Assembly: GCF_019279795.1 (NCBI RefSeq)
Contig: NC_056732.1
Location: 1,071,793,438 to 1,071,857,437, forward strand
Reading direction: 5' to 3'
DNA: 64,000 nt
From: Protopterus annectens
Taxonomy: Eukaryota; Chordata; Ceratodontiformes; Protopteridae
Under the pieces are notes generated by a model. That model did not search any database and had not been told where the DNA came from. It saw only the letters and a program-made list of their open reading frames with translations. Shown in pieces: positions 43,360 through 54,561 of this stretch (the stretch's first letter is position 1; each line of letters opens with the position of its first letter). The translations under genes and the position numbers were made by a program.

Positions 43360-43866
43360 AGGAGACACTAGACCTCCTGACAGCTGTAGAGCCTGCTTAG
43401 CACAAAGGAAGGCATGCAGCAAGGATGACAGCCTCCATCCGAAAAGCTCATTCCGGTCCAAAGGACATGTGAAGTGGAAATCTGGCTAGATACTCCAGTT
43501 TTTAGGGAATGACAGAAGCAAAGTCTTCTATCACTCGCACAAGTTTCTGACCACATTCCTGGGCATGGCATTCACAGCACATAAATTATAACAAAAGTGG
43601 GGTTGGACAAGCACTGCAGTGCCCAAAGCAAAAGATGTTTTCCTTCATCCCAGACGCCATAACAGTAGCAAGGACTGTGTCACCAAGGCAGTCCTGGAAA
43701 AGGGACAATAAGACACACACCTGAGGGTACCAAATCCAAACAAAGCAGAGAGCTGCACTTACTTGACCACCATGTATCCCTCAAAGGCAACCTGGTGAGC
43801 CTCAGTGCAAATTAATGTAGGCTTCTTGACATCAGTCAAAATTCAGGCATGAGATGATATGGCAAC
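43360..43866 (-). pseudogene. Old DIRS reverse transcriptase remnant, copy M
   Basis: On the minus strand, across frames, I read a LTDVKKPT block (compare TLDLKEAY) and then VQLSALFGFGT (compare YQFSALPFGLST), in the right order and spacing for the RT core. Nothing further is certain. The fragment ends at a LINE-like tail at 43868. Confidence 0.4.
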
Positions 43867-43867
43867 T

Positions 43868-43990
43868 TCTTTTTTATTTATTTATTTTTTTTTACTTAAC
43901 ATCTGTTTACCGGGAAAAGTCTGACTTGGAACAAAGCCAATTTTTCAGCAGAGACCCAGGGAGAAATGCTCCCAACGCATGTCTTTTTGT
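43868..43990 (-). mobile_element. LINE 3'-end fragment related to the LINE at 33719
   Basis: Like the 3' end of the longer LINE it has an (ATTT)n tail and then acatctgtttaccgggaaaa (compare acattcgttaaccaggaaag) and cagagacccagggagaaatg (compare ggaggcctggggagaaaagc). The rest to 44216 is unassigned. Confidence 0.6.
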
Positions 43991-44216
43991 AATGTGTTAC
44001 TTAAACTCACTAGAAGTTGATTAAAGAAAAATTTCCTTCTGTGGCTGTAGCAGTGGAGTAAGTGGATCTTCAGACTTCTGTTGTAACATGAAAGACTACC
44101 AACAACCCTGGTGATGATGTACACAAGGCCTTCATTGGTACTAGGGATGAAAAATGTTAACCATGTTCCTCAAAACATTCTGAAAGGAAGTCTTGTACTA
44201 TAACGAACTGGAAGAA

Positions 44217-44480
44217 AGTACAGACTTGTAAGTAAACTTACCAGAACAATAGATGTTCACATGATCACTGTTGTAGTAGCATTAACTATACAGGTTACAT
44301 CAAGCCAAGGATACAAAAGCAGGCCAGCTCCCAAAGTATCAGGGCACCTTCCAACTGTGAGCTCAAACTGTGAGTTAAGCTCAAGCTCAGCTGACTAAAG
44401 ACAGGTTTGAGGTCCTAAGCCCTTCAGAACTTTCAAGCCAACAGAGAGACGGAAGCTGAGCCTTAAGAGGACAATGCTAG
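44217..44480 (+). repeat. 3' inverted terminal repeat of copy F
   Basis: Blocks caggccagctcccaaagtat, cagggcaccttccaactgtg, aagctcagctgactaaagac and agcccttcagaactttcaag pair in reverse with 49695-49830 (gttctgaagggcttggctcc, tttttagttagctcagtttg, ggtgccctgaaggtttggaa). Confidence 0.82.
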
Positions 44481-44540
44481 GAACAATAAAATGTACATGT
44501 CCACACACAAAAATAAGCAAGTGGGAAGGAGGGGGGGAGC

Positions 44541-44640
44541 AGCTACTGCAGCAGTGATCATTTGAACATCTAATGTTGCAGTAAGTTTACCTGCACAACT
44601 GTACTACATTCATCATACTTGATCACTGCTGCAGTAACCT
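44541..44640 (-). repeat. ICR of copy F
   Basis: The part ctgtactacattcatcatac joins the reverse complement of the left end (gtaagtttacctgcacaact) to that of the right end (gatcactgctgcag). Confidence 0.75.
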
Positions 44641-45022
44641 TAGGTAGAATGCATTAGCTTACTCCATTTGCAAGGTGGAAGGACAAGACTCAAGGAGAAC
44701 TAGGAGAATGGTCCTATCAAAGTCTAATTTAGACCTAGAGAAGGAATCAAGCTTATAGTGCTTTGTAAAATTAGGTAGAGAGGAATGCATTGCTGAACCC
44801 ATTCCAAAAAACTATACATGAAGCCAAGGTCCTTGTAGAGTAGGCCTTGACCCTGCCTGGAATAGTTTAATAGCCACAGACAACCATTTGGAAATGGGTC
44901 TGTTTTTGCACAGGTTGCACCAACTAAAAAAACTTTTCCATTTACTAATACAGGACTTTGTATTAATTAGCAGGCTTTCTTGTTTCCATTAGTATCTGCT
45001 GCATATCCTTAGATATTGGTGC
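44641..45022 (-). pseudogene. Tyrosine recombinase of copy F, shortened; catalytic Tyr kept
   Basis: Near 44750 the reverse strand reads PNFTKHYKLDSFSRSKLDF, matching TFTKHYHLPLYSKTRAGF of B, so the nucleophile Tyr is present. Between about 44900 and 44930 the sequence jumps to the N-terminal region (agcaggctttcttgtttcca), so most of the domain, including the His/Arg motifs, appears deleted: only about 380 bases remain where B has 1.3 kb. Confidence 0.68.
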
Positions 45023-46926
45023 CTACAGGGGATTAGTACCCATTATCCAAGCAGTCAGCTGAAGTTGATTAGGGTTGGGGTGTATTAAATACCCTTGATA
45101 TTGTGAAACTAGACCCATTCTCTGAGGAAGGTTGTGGTAATTACTACTGACCATTTCCAAAAGAAGGGAGAGAACCATTGCTGTTTTTGGCCAGAGGGGA
45201 GTTGCCACAATGATCATGGGAGATTCCTTCTGAATTTTCACAGGTATACTGGATATCAGTGAAAAGGGTGGAAAAGCAATACAGAAAATTCTTGTCCAAG
45301 GAAAGGAAAACGCATCTGTATTCCAGGCCTTCTAGCATGGAGCAGAATCTTGCCAGCTGATTGTATAGAGAGGAAGCAAAGAGGTCCAACTTGAGGAAAA
45401 CCCCACAGATGGATCAAACCTTCAAAGACCCCTGATCTAGTTTCCATTCATGAGGGTCCCCCCTTGTCCTACTCAGCTTGTCTGCCATACATTTTGCTCT
45501 GACAGAATGCAGGATATGCCTGTAGTGTGAGACTGTGTTGTGAAGCTATATCCTAAGCTAACATGGTTAGTCGGCAAAGGGGGTACAACCTGGTTCCCCC
45601 TTGCTTGCTGATGTACCATATGTCTGTGGTATTGTCTAAAAATTATAAGATGTTCAGGAACCAAAGATGATTCAGAAAGTAAGTGCTTTGATCATAGCAA
45701 GTATCTCTGATATTATGTGCTTGCCATCTGTACTTGATGTCCCACATACTTTGCACTTTTATCTCCCCAACACTGTTCCCCAAGCAAAGTGTGAGGGAAC
45801 TGTGGTGACTGACTGCTTAAGACATGGGGTAGAAGGTGAGACTTGGATTTAGGGATATTTGTTATCTCCACAAAGTGATTTCTCTTTTAACACGCGCACT
45901 GGAATTTGAAAAGACAAAGGATGTTGCTGCTGGGACCAAAGAGACTTCACATAAGAAAGATAGAGTGGTATCTGAAGTCTTGCCAGGGGTATCATGAGAA
46001 TCAGATGCAATGAGTCCCAAACTTCTGAAGTATTCCCTCACAGTGACAAAAATCTAAATGGAACACCTTAGGGATCTCCTTTTCCTGTGGTATCTAGTTG
46101 ACATCACAGGAACACAATCCTATGTGAGCGTCCAGAAAGACTTTTGAATGTTCTCTTGGATTAAGAGATTTCTCACACCAGAGAGAGATTCCAGACACTT
46201 TGAAAAAGACTCTGCAAAGATAAGCAAGTCATCTAAATGTGAATAAATGTGGATACCTTGTAGCCTGCAATGATCTATAACTGGAGCTAGAGACTCTGTG
46301 AACACTCATGGTTAAGTGGACAGTCCAGAGTACGGCAGAGTGCCAATAATGTGATCCAGAGAGACAGCATTAAATGCCTGAAGTCTGGATGAACAGGGAT
46401 GTGATCAGCATCTTTCAAATCTAGTATCACCAGGAAACTTAAATGAAGAAGAAGAGGTAATGGGTTGTGAAGTGGCAGCATTCTGACGCTAGACAGTATC
46501 ACAAACATTACAGGAAAATAAAGATCCAGAACGGGTTTCAAGCATCATTTTTTTTCATAAGCTGGTACTAGGCTATCGGCCCTAGGGCCTATGCAAGCCT
46601 AGCCATAACAATTCCCTGGATATTTCTTCCCACAATATGTCTCTAAACATCCCTGATGAAAAGCTTTACCAACCTGGGAAGGAGAAACTGGTTCTATTAC
46701 TCGCTGGGACAGCATGTACGGGGGGGGGAGGGATAATGCAGCCTGGACTTGTGGATGAGGGATTACCCCCACCTCCCAATGCAATCTGTAACCTTGATGA
46801 ATGACCTTCACAACCCATTTGTCTAGGACTATCTGTTGTCAAACAGAAAAGTGGAGATTCAGACTTTCTGAAAGGGAAAAGGGGCTGCCAAAGTGAGGAG
46901 GGGTACAAGGTCCCTTTAACAGTCAT
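45023..46926 (-). pseudogene. RT-RNase H-Dam-like polyprotein of copy F, decayed
   Basis: Dam-like traces at 45144-45389 (DLFASSLYNQLARF). RNase H block near 45590-45640, read in reverse like TTVMWYISKQG. RT at 46120-46541 has the active site HLDDLLIFAES and VILDLKDADHIPVH. The linker MKVIHQGYRLHW is at 46599-46811. A LINE 3' fragment (46552-46636) splits the RT. Multiple frameshifts. Confidence 0.75.
46552..46636 (-). mobile_element. Short LINE 3'-end fragment in the RT of copy F
   Basis: In reverse it reads cattgtgggaagaaatatcc-like, then gttatggctaggcttgcata and gccgatagcctagtaccagc. It is almost identical to the end of the LINE at 49575-49660. E at 39640-39665 shows the uninterrupted site (cacatcatctctctctggcg). 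Confidence 0.8.
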
Positions 46927-46949
46927 TCTGACTTGTTAGACTGTCCTTT

Positions 46950-48440
46950 GTGGGGGGGGGGGGCTGAACTCTTTCTGGAGACCCCTGCCATTTATGTTTA
47001 CCAGCATTTTGTTGAAATTTTTTCTGGATCTCTCAGAAAATTTGCGAAAAGGAGGGATGAAAAATCTTGAAGATTCCTTTTATCAACTTACCCCGTTCAT
47101 CACACTTTATGGTAATTTATGGAGCAGAGGAGTCAAAAACTAAATTTCTATCCAAATGAGAATTTAAAATCTCATTTTTCATATCATCTGGGAAATTCTG
47201 AGAATGCAGCCAAGCAACCTCCTGAAAACAGTACCAATGGCCGTAGCCCTGGAAGTATCAAATGAATCCTACACACACTGCAAAGAATGAGTAGAGACTT
47301 GTACAATTAAAGGAACTAAATTCAAAGAAGATTTTTCTTCACAAGAAAAAAACTGCAAATAGAACATTCCTCATACTTTCAAAATTACTCAGAACAAGCT
47401 AACATACAAGCCTGACAATTCAAAATTCTGAAAATTTGAACCCATTCGTATCAATAATCTTCCAAATCCTTGTCAGAAAGAGTAGGGATTGGAATTAACC
47501 AAATATTTAGCCAGAAGTAGGGTTAACCAAAGATAAAGCTGCTGGGTCACATTTGGGAAGAATATATAAAACCTTAAAATATGCACTCTAGCTGCCTTTT
47601 TGGGGGCTGCAAGCTGACTATCAGGAAATTTGCAGACAGCGACACAGACATCCTTCAGAGCTGGCTGAAATGGGGGGAGGAATGGGTGAAGGTTCTGGAA
47701 ATTCCTTCTCTAACAGCTCATAGTATGTTCTCAGGGACTTAGAAGCCTCACTGTTTTCCCACTGAAATCACCGGAACATTCTGGAAATAGTCTCAGATAG
47801 AGAGAAACCCCCACAGGGAGACTCAGAAACAAAGCTCTCCCCGGGGTCTGAAACAGAAAACTGAGTAGAAAACTCTGCATCAGTCTCATCTTCATAGGTG
47901 TGTACTACGCTAATGACCAACAGGGCCTTTTTCAGCCTAGATGGTTATTTCTGGTAACAGCATTCTACCCAGGGATGGGCACAATGTGCTTACTAAACAG
48001 GACAGCCTTCCCTATTACCTCTCCCAGGACTGACAAGAGACTCTCTTCCTTGCACAGTGAAGGGACCCCAGCAATCACAGAGGATGTGGTTAAACCCAAA
48101 TTCATTGTGGCTGTAGATGCTACACCAAAGAGATCCTGGATAAAAGATGACTGGTCTGAGGAAAAAGCTATGGCCACAGCAGTCTCACCCACCTGCGGCT
48201 GATGCAAACTGCTAGCCTGCTTTGGTACAAAAGCTATCTGCTTAATGTTTTGTGTGTATGTGGCTAGGAGGAGAACTGGCAATGGGACCAGTTAGTTTGT
48301 TCTATGTTCTAGCCAAAAATGGTGCTGCTTTCACATGGAAAACAAGGAGACAGACTGGCAAAATTTTAAAGTTTTTAAACATTACTTTTTCACACAACGT
48401 CACAGTAAAAAAGCAATTACTACACAACATTTGTACAGTC
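46950..48440 (-). pseudogene. gag of copy F, decayed
   Basis: Order and blocks match E. A frame at 47965-48282 contains SSFIQDLFGVASTATMNLGL and VPSLCKEESLLSVLGEVIGK, matching the LVSSGVAPAANMDWGLAMSS and VPSVGKGEPLLVLGEGTG region of E. No intact Cys/His motif is visible. 48441-48655 is the 5' leader. Confidence 0.6.
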
Positions 48441-48655
48441 CCAAAAAGTAAAATAAACGCATTCCCCAAATAAAAATAAAAAGATGCTCAATTACTTTAA
48501 ACAACTCAAACTTTCAGGAAAAAATTGTACGCCCTTTTTAAAAGTACACAGTAAATATTTCAACAGTCTGGGGACAGACTGTTAACACAAACTCCTAGCT
48601 TAATATAGCCTTCTGAAACAGGAAGGTACAATAAAAACAATATTTGAAAAACTTA

Positions 48656-49672
48656 CTAAGCTGGGCATAAGCTCTTGCTTGGCATCTACTTCTCTGAAGT
48701 ACAGGCCAACACTGAGGGACTCTGGCTAACAAAGTTAGCAGATGACTGCAAACTGGGAGCCATTACTGAATCCCCAAATGATGTGGATATTCTACAAAAG
48801 GGCCTTACAGAAACAGATGCTTGGTGCCAGAGCCATGGGCTCAAGTTCAATGCCAAGAAGTGTACAGTTATCCCCTTTGGAAAAAAACATGTACCCATGA
48901 ATTACCACATAGGTGGCACTACACTAAACACCGAAAGTGTGATAACAGTCTTAAGAACACATGTGGACAGTGGTCTCACCTTCGATAACCACATCGCCAC
49001 AACAGTCAGGAAATCCTTCTATGTGGCACACCTCATCACTAAGGGCTTTTCATCCAGAAAAAAGGAGGTCATTGTCCCACTGTACTCATCCCTCATTAGA
49101 CCCATCATAGAGTACAACGCCCAGTTTGGTATGTACCTCACAAGACATCTGCAACAACTGGAAAGGCCGCAGAAACACCTCACTAAAAGAATCACAGGCC
49201 TAAAGCAGATGCCTTATGCTGACTGACTAAACTATACTCTGTCGCATATCGTCTACTCAGAGGTGATCTCTGCTTAACATACAAGACCTGTCAAACCCAG
49301 AGATGCTGGACATGCTACACTTAAAGAAATCCCAATCCATCAGGGACACACACTCTAGGGACCTAAACCTTGTCATCACAATAAACAAAACATGCTGGAG
49401 GGATAGGTTCCTGACCCAGAGACTCTCCATACTCTGGAATAGACTGCCTATACATGTCAAGCAGAGCGCCTCCTTGGCCCTCTTCAAAAGAAACCTTGAT
49501 GACTGGATGGGAGATAGGAAATTTACCCTGGGGATCACGTCAGTCACCCTGCTAGACAGGAGTCCAGGGAAGTAAATATTGTGGGAAGAAATACCCACAG
49601 AATTCTTATGGCTAGGCTTGTATAAGCCCTAGGGCCGATAGCCTAGTACCAACCTATGAACCTATAAAGCCT
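48656..49672 (+). mobile_element. LINE of the L2/CR1 group, 5'-truncated, inserted in the leader of copy F
   Basis: A frame at 48675-49226 (183 residues) is the C-terminal half of RT: LLLGIYFSEV, the active site LADD (F/YADD expected), CQSHGLKFNAKKC, STVRK-like TTVRKSFYVAHL, SSLIRPIIEYNAQF and MYLTRHLQQLE, ending at a stop after QMPYAD. The C-terminal WNRLPIHVKQSASL block follows at 49435 in another frame. The tail ends ggctaggcttgtataagccc and then accaacctatgaacctat. It is younger than the copy at 16853. Confidence 0.88.
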
Positions 49673-49679
49673 GCAGAGG

Positions 49680-49876
49680 AGCAGTCTCTTTGGTGGCAGG
49701 AGAGTTCTGAAGGGCTTGGCTCCCAAACCAGTCTTTTTAGTTAGCTCAGTTTGAGCAGTCAACTTTGTCATGTAGAAGGTGCCCTGAAGGTTTGGAAACT
49801 GGCCAGCTGTTGTATCCTTGGCAGGATATAACCAATAAAGCTAAAGCTACTGTAGCAGTTATCAATATAATGAAAA
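49680..49876 (-). repeat. 5' inverted terminal repeat of copy F
   Basis: Pairs with 44217-44480 as described there. It ends ctactgtagcagttatcaat. Confidence 0.78.
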
Positions 49877-50955
49877 TTTCAAGGTCACTAAAGCTTCATC
49901 TATCTCAGAAATAACACATACCCTTGACCCACCTGAGGAGCCAAATTGTCCCTAAAATCCAACTCAGGAAGACGAATTACGTCACAGCTCACATGAAGGA
50001 TGGCAGACCAAATGATGCTCATGTACAGTTAAGCATCAAAAACAACACAAGAAAGGAACAGGCTTGTACCAAGACAAACACTTCCACCCAAACAAAATGT
50101 GTAAAAGTGAAATCCTCACCAACAGTCATGCCAAAACTCTTGTGCTTGAGATACGAACCCTGGTGCAAATTAGATAATGAAACTGAAGTCCCATTTACCT
50201 GAACTACTGGTAGTTCAACCAGAAGTAAAAGATCCTATGGCACTTAGGAAACAGAGTAGGGGATGCATTCGATTTTCTTTAAATACGTATCCGATTAACT
50301 CAATTTTTTTATATGAAAGTATTCAAGCATAACTCAAATATTTTATATGAAAGTATTCAAGCATATATAAAAAACACACCGAATTCAAATTAAACATTTT
50401 TACAAGTACCCTCCCCACTTAAGCTACACAATTTTCTGTTATGCGATTTCTTAGTGAAAAGCATTTCAAATGTCAGACTTCAGGTAAACCTTATACATAA
50501 AAAGATTATAACCAAGTATTCCACAGTTTACTACTGTGGATGACATTAGAAGCAACATACAAGCCTCATCTCTTTCCTAAAATTAATATTCTTTTCACTT
50601 TTTTACAGTCCAAATAAATATGCTAGGATTCTCTTCAGCTTCACATGCATATCTTACAATTTTTCTTCTACAACATATTTCATAAACACTTTTACAGTTT
50701 ATTCAAATTATCTCCACATAAAATTGTAGCATTCTATTTAAATCAAACCAGTTTTATATTTCCAGTTTTTCATCATCACCTGGTTTTACTTTCCTATGAA
50801 CATGATGCATACTATTCCAACACTGTGTTATTACACCATTTTTTTTTCCTTTCCTGGAGCGTATCTTCCACTATGAGTTGCTTCTGTACAACTAATTTCT
50901 GCATTTTTTATAATTTCCTGTTTTCTATCACCATCCCCAACCTGTGTACAATAAA
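49877..50955. other. Unassigned AT-rich stretch
   Basis: No motif, terminal repeat or known element recognised. It contains a nearly repeated 35-base segment (tatatgaaagtattcaagca at about 50312 and 50345). The 141-residue frame at 50645 is Phe/His/Ser-rich low-complexity sequence without a recognisable domain; I do not consider it a gene. Confidence 0.5.
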
Positions 50956-51220
50956 AACGTTATGTACTCACATAACGTTCCATCTGTCTTGCCCCTTTTC
51001 ATTCTTCAACCGATGGCTTCAGATCAGATACTCTAATCCGATCAGCCATTTCTACCAGATCAGATCCTAGAACTCTCAAGCTCCTCCCCTTACCCATAAC
51101 ACCTTCCAACCGAACATCCCTCAGATCACATTTGCTGCCCCTGATATAAAAAGGACAACCAATAACAGAAATACCACAAGCAAAACAGAAAAGCTGGAGC
51201 TCAAAAAAGGAACACAGGAA
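50956..51220 (+). repeat. 3' inverted terminal repeat of copy H
   Basis: Outer end aaaaacgttatgtactcaca; inner blocks ccgatggcttcagatcagat, taccagatcagatcctagaa and ctcctccccttacccataac pair with the right end of H. Confidence 0.82.
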
Positions 51221-51284
51221 CTATGCAACTCAGATTTTTACAGAAGGCAGAAAGGAGGGGGCAGGTAGGTGGGGAGTTGAGGAA

Positions 51285-51385
51285 AAATGAAAATGTACAA
51301 CACAGATGGAATGATATGGTGAGTACATAACTTTTAAATCTGATATTGTCATTTTCATTTGTTCAACTGACGGGAAAGAGTCCCC
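51285..51385 (-). repeat. ICR of copy H
   Basis: agatggaatgatatggtgag and tacataac are the reverse complement of the left end (ttatgtactcacataacgtt, ccatct). cattttcatttgttcaactg is the reverse complement of the right end (cagttgaggaaagaatgaaa). Confidence 0.8.
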
Positions 51386-51425
51386 CAGTTGTTGCAACCT
51401 TATGAGGCCCTTAAGGAAGGACATT

Positions 51426-52460
51426 TCAAAGCACTGCTGAGCCAAATGCCACTCTGTTCCTAAAAATCAAATCCAATTTGTTATGAATAATGAAAGTGTG
51501 GGGATCAGCCCAAGTTGCAGCTGCACAATCATCTAAAAATACTCTGGACCAAAAGACTGAATAAACTGGCATATATCTTGTGGAATGGGCTCTAGGAGGT
51601 TTTGGTAAAGATAAATCAAATTTACCACACAAAAATATTATACAATCAACCATTTGGCAAGGTAACTTTAGATACTAGACTGGCTAATCTGGTAGGAAAA
51701 AAGGAAACAAATAATTGGGTCAGACTTCCTAAAGTCTTTGGTTCTATGAAGGTAGAGGCTAAGTTCTATATGCACATCCAATAGAAGTAACATGTACTCT
51801 CCTTTTTTTGAAAAATTTGGAAAGAAAACTGACTCAGAAGCTACCTTATGTAAAAAGGATGGATTAGTTCACAATTGCACCCTGTCTTTGTGAAAAATTA
51901 GATAAGGAGGCTTTGAAGACAGAGCCTGGAGTTCAGATACTCTTCTAGTGACGTAACAACCACCAGAAAAATGTTTTTCCCAGATAAAAATTTTAGGTTA
52001 GCTTTAGCTGTAGGTTCAAAGGGAGAGTGAGTTAAGGCCTGAAGCATTATATTTAAATTCCAAGGGAGTGTAGGATCTTTTAATGGAGGTCTAAGCAAAA
52101 AAGCTCCCATGAGAAAGGACCAGCAGAACTTAGAAGAGGCTAATGTAGAGTAATTTTTGCCCATGTGGAAATGAGAAATGGCAGCCAATTGAACTCTAAT
52201 AGTTGAAAAACTAGTTCCTTACTTAAAGATTGAAGCTAGAAATTCAAGGATTGCTGGTACTGGCACTAAAAAGGGGTCTAGATCTTTGCTAAGTACCTGG
52301 AAGACAAATCACTTCCATTTACTCTTGCAAAGTCTTTCCAGTAGAAGCTTTATGAGTAGATAAGCAAAATATGAAGTACTAGGGAGGACAGCCTGGGCTG
52401 TCTAGCACTCACTCAGTGGAACTGGAGAAACCATGCAGTCAGCTTGAGGCCTGTTATGTC
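51426..52460 (-). pseudogene. Tyrosine recombinase of copy H, decayed; catalytic residues lost
   Basis: 51426-51653 reads PPRAHSTRYMPVYSVF for the His/Arg motif, then AAATWADPHTFIIHNKLDL. The position of the nucleophile Tyr (KHYHL in B) is Asn. 51898-52188 reads LLRPPLKDPTLPWNLNIML, AKANLKFLSGKNIFLVVVTS, but the SARR motif with the first Arg is replaced by SLEEYLNSR. Frameshifts lie between. Confidence 0.78.
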
Positions 52461-52468
52461 CGGATGAG

Positions 52469-53870
52469 TCAAGCCTGTCGGGTGAGACAGTAGGTTTGGA
52501 GTTGGATCCAGAATCCAGGGTGGCTGTTGAAAATTAGGCCAGAGGAACAGAAACCAAATCTGATGAGGCCAAAAGGGTACCAATGAAGATAACTGAGCTC
52601 TTCAACCAAACTGCTTTCTGAAGAAATTTGAGAATTAGTGTCAAGGGTGAAAAAGCATACTGGAGACTGGATGGCCAATCATGAACAGCATCTCTCGAAG
52701 GTTGGATCAGGGCAAAGAACCTGCTACACTTTTTGTTGAGGGGACATGCAAACAGATCACAGCATACATGGCCGTATTGATGGAAAATTCTCTCCATCAC
52801 ATTGACGTTGAGAAACCACTCATGAAGCATCAGAATGGACCTGCTTAGTCTCCAATCATGCTGGATTTCACCAGCATGTGTGTTGGTATTAGAATGTGAT
52901 TACAAGAGATCACCCACTGCCATACTCTCATAGCTTCTTGACAAACAAGTTAAGATCTGGCTCCCCCTTGTTAATTAATGTACCAGACTAGAGACGTATT
53001 GTCTATCTGTATCACAATTGTCCAGGATGGCAGAATGTCTCGAAAGGCCTGCAACGTTAAGACTGCAGCTGTCATCTCCATGACACTGACATGCGACTTG
53101 GCCTCTTCAGGAGACCATGTACCTTGAAATTTCGTTTTCAAGTAGTACCCCACACACACACGAGCTGGGAGGCATCTGTGGTTACCATGTTTTTGGGAAG
53201 GGAAGAACAAAGGGATGACCCTCATGGAGCCGGTTTGAATGAATCTACCATAGAAGATATCTTTTGCATGCTGGAGTGATCTTGACTGACATGGCTAATG
53301 GATGTTGAAGAATGGTCCACTGAGTCGACACAGTCCATTCAAGGATTCTCATGTGAAACTCGGCCAATGGAACACAGGTGATAGCTGCAGCCATGGAACC
53401 CAAAGCCTGTAGTATCAACTGGAAGAGATGAATTCTGTATCAATTTCTTGATTTGGGACTGCAGTGTGTTTAATCAAGTAGAGGGAAGGGAGGCTATCTG
53501 ACTGACTGTCTAAACAAGTACCTAAGAACTCCAGACTCTGTGTTGGGGTGAGTTGAGACTTGTAAATGACTACTACTCCCAGACGAGAACACAAATGGTG
53601 GAAGACGTCCCTTGCTTGTAGTAGTCGATGCCTGGTTGGGACAGTAAGGAGCCAGTCATCTAGATACAGAAACACCAGGAATCTCGGCAGTCTCAAGTGA
53701 GCTGCTACCACTGCCATCCATTCAGTGAAAACCCTGGTGGCTGTGGTGAAACTGAAGGGCAGTGCTCTGAACTGGTAATGACTGGCTCCCAGACAGAAGT
53801 GTAGGTATCTCCTTGAGTGCCTATTCACTTTGACATGATAGTATGCAATGGGAAGATCTATCGAGTACAT
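52469..53870 (-). pseudogene. RT-RNase H-Dam-like polyprotein of copy H, three frames
   Basis: Dam-like domain (52534-52830): CDLFACPLNKKCSRFFAL, YAFSPLTLILKFLQKAV. RNase H (52971-53225): VMEMTAAVLTLQAF, IVIQIDNTSLVWYIN. RT (53415-53870): SIDLPIAYYHVKVNRHSR, ALPFSFTTATRVF, active site YLDDW, then FLGTCLDSQ. The RT N-terminal part is in 53968-54561. The RT active site is kept here, but frames are broken. Confidence 0.82.
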
Positions 53871-53967
53871 CCAATCGTTCTTTTGCAGAGAGGAAAAAAT
53901 GGACTAACTGTCACCACCCGCAAAGTCATATACTATGCAAACTGATTTAACTTGCTGAGATCCAGAA

Positions 53968-54561
53968 TTAATCTAAAATTAATCTATGGTCCCCTGTCTT
54001 TTTTGGCATTAAGAAGAATCTTATAAAGTACCTTAGTAACTTCCAGACCCTCTCTGGTCTGGTGGGATCTCTTGGATGACTTTTTCCTAGCAGCTTTTTT
54101 ATTTCTGGATTTGCTGCTACCCTCTGACTAGGTGGAATACTTGGAATTTTCTTCATAACTGTGGGAGGGGCTAGGGAAAATGGTACTGTATAACCTCTGC
54201 ATATAATCCTCTGACCCATGAATACTTTGTGATTGACAGAGAGGCTTTGTTGTGCAGGGATAAATAACCCTGACTGCCTCCGGAGGGGGACAGTCAGGCC
54301 TCCCTTCAGGACCGCTGATGGGGTCTGAGGAAGAATCTCTACAGCCCTGGTTTTGTGGACCATTTCTGCCACAAGGATAGAATCTTCCAGCTGAACTCCC
54401 CCCTCTGCCCCTTGGGGAGCTATCTCTGCTTGAATATTATAAAGGACCCTGGGACTTTTTAAACCACATCTTTCTGCACCTCGCTGGTTCCTGTGGTAGA
54501 GCCTTTGACGGGTAGAAAAATAAACACCCATGGCAGACAGTGTGTTCCCTCTCCTGTTCAC
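53968..54561 (-). pseudogene. RT N-terminal region of copy H
   Basis: A 197-residue frame ending FIRFFLMPKKTGDHRLILD, the start of the RT core (compare YSRLFLVPKKGNTWRPILD of A). Its beginning contains Arg-rich gag C-terminal sequence and the STRQRLYHRNQRGAER stretch, so gag and RT sequences run together here, as in the family. Confidence 0.78.

Larger units (their letters stand above)
44217..49876 (-). mobile_element. DIRS copy F with two LINE fragments inside
   Basis: Outer ends AGTACAG at 44217 and gcagttatcaatataatgaa near 49876. It has an ICR at 44541-44640, recombinase, Dam-like/RNase H, RT, gag and right terminal repeat (49680-49876), all minus strand. A LINE 3' fragment is inserted at 46552-46636 and a longer LINE at 48656-49672. 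It is of the same family as E and K. Confidence 0.85.

Noticed and set aside
50645..51070. 141-residue plus-strand open frame in AT-rich sequence
   Set aside because: Low-complexity Phe/His/Ser composition, no domain, and its end overlaps the terminal repeat of DIRS copy H.
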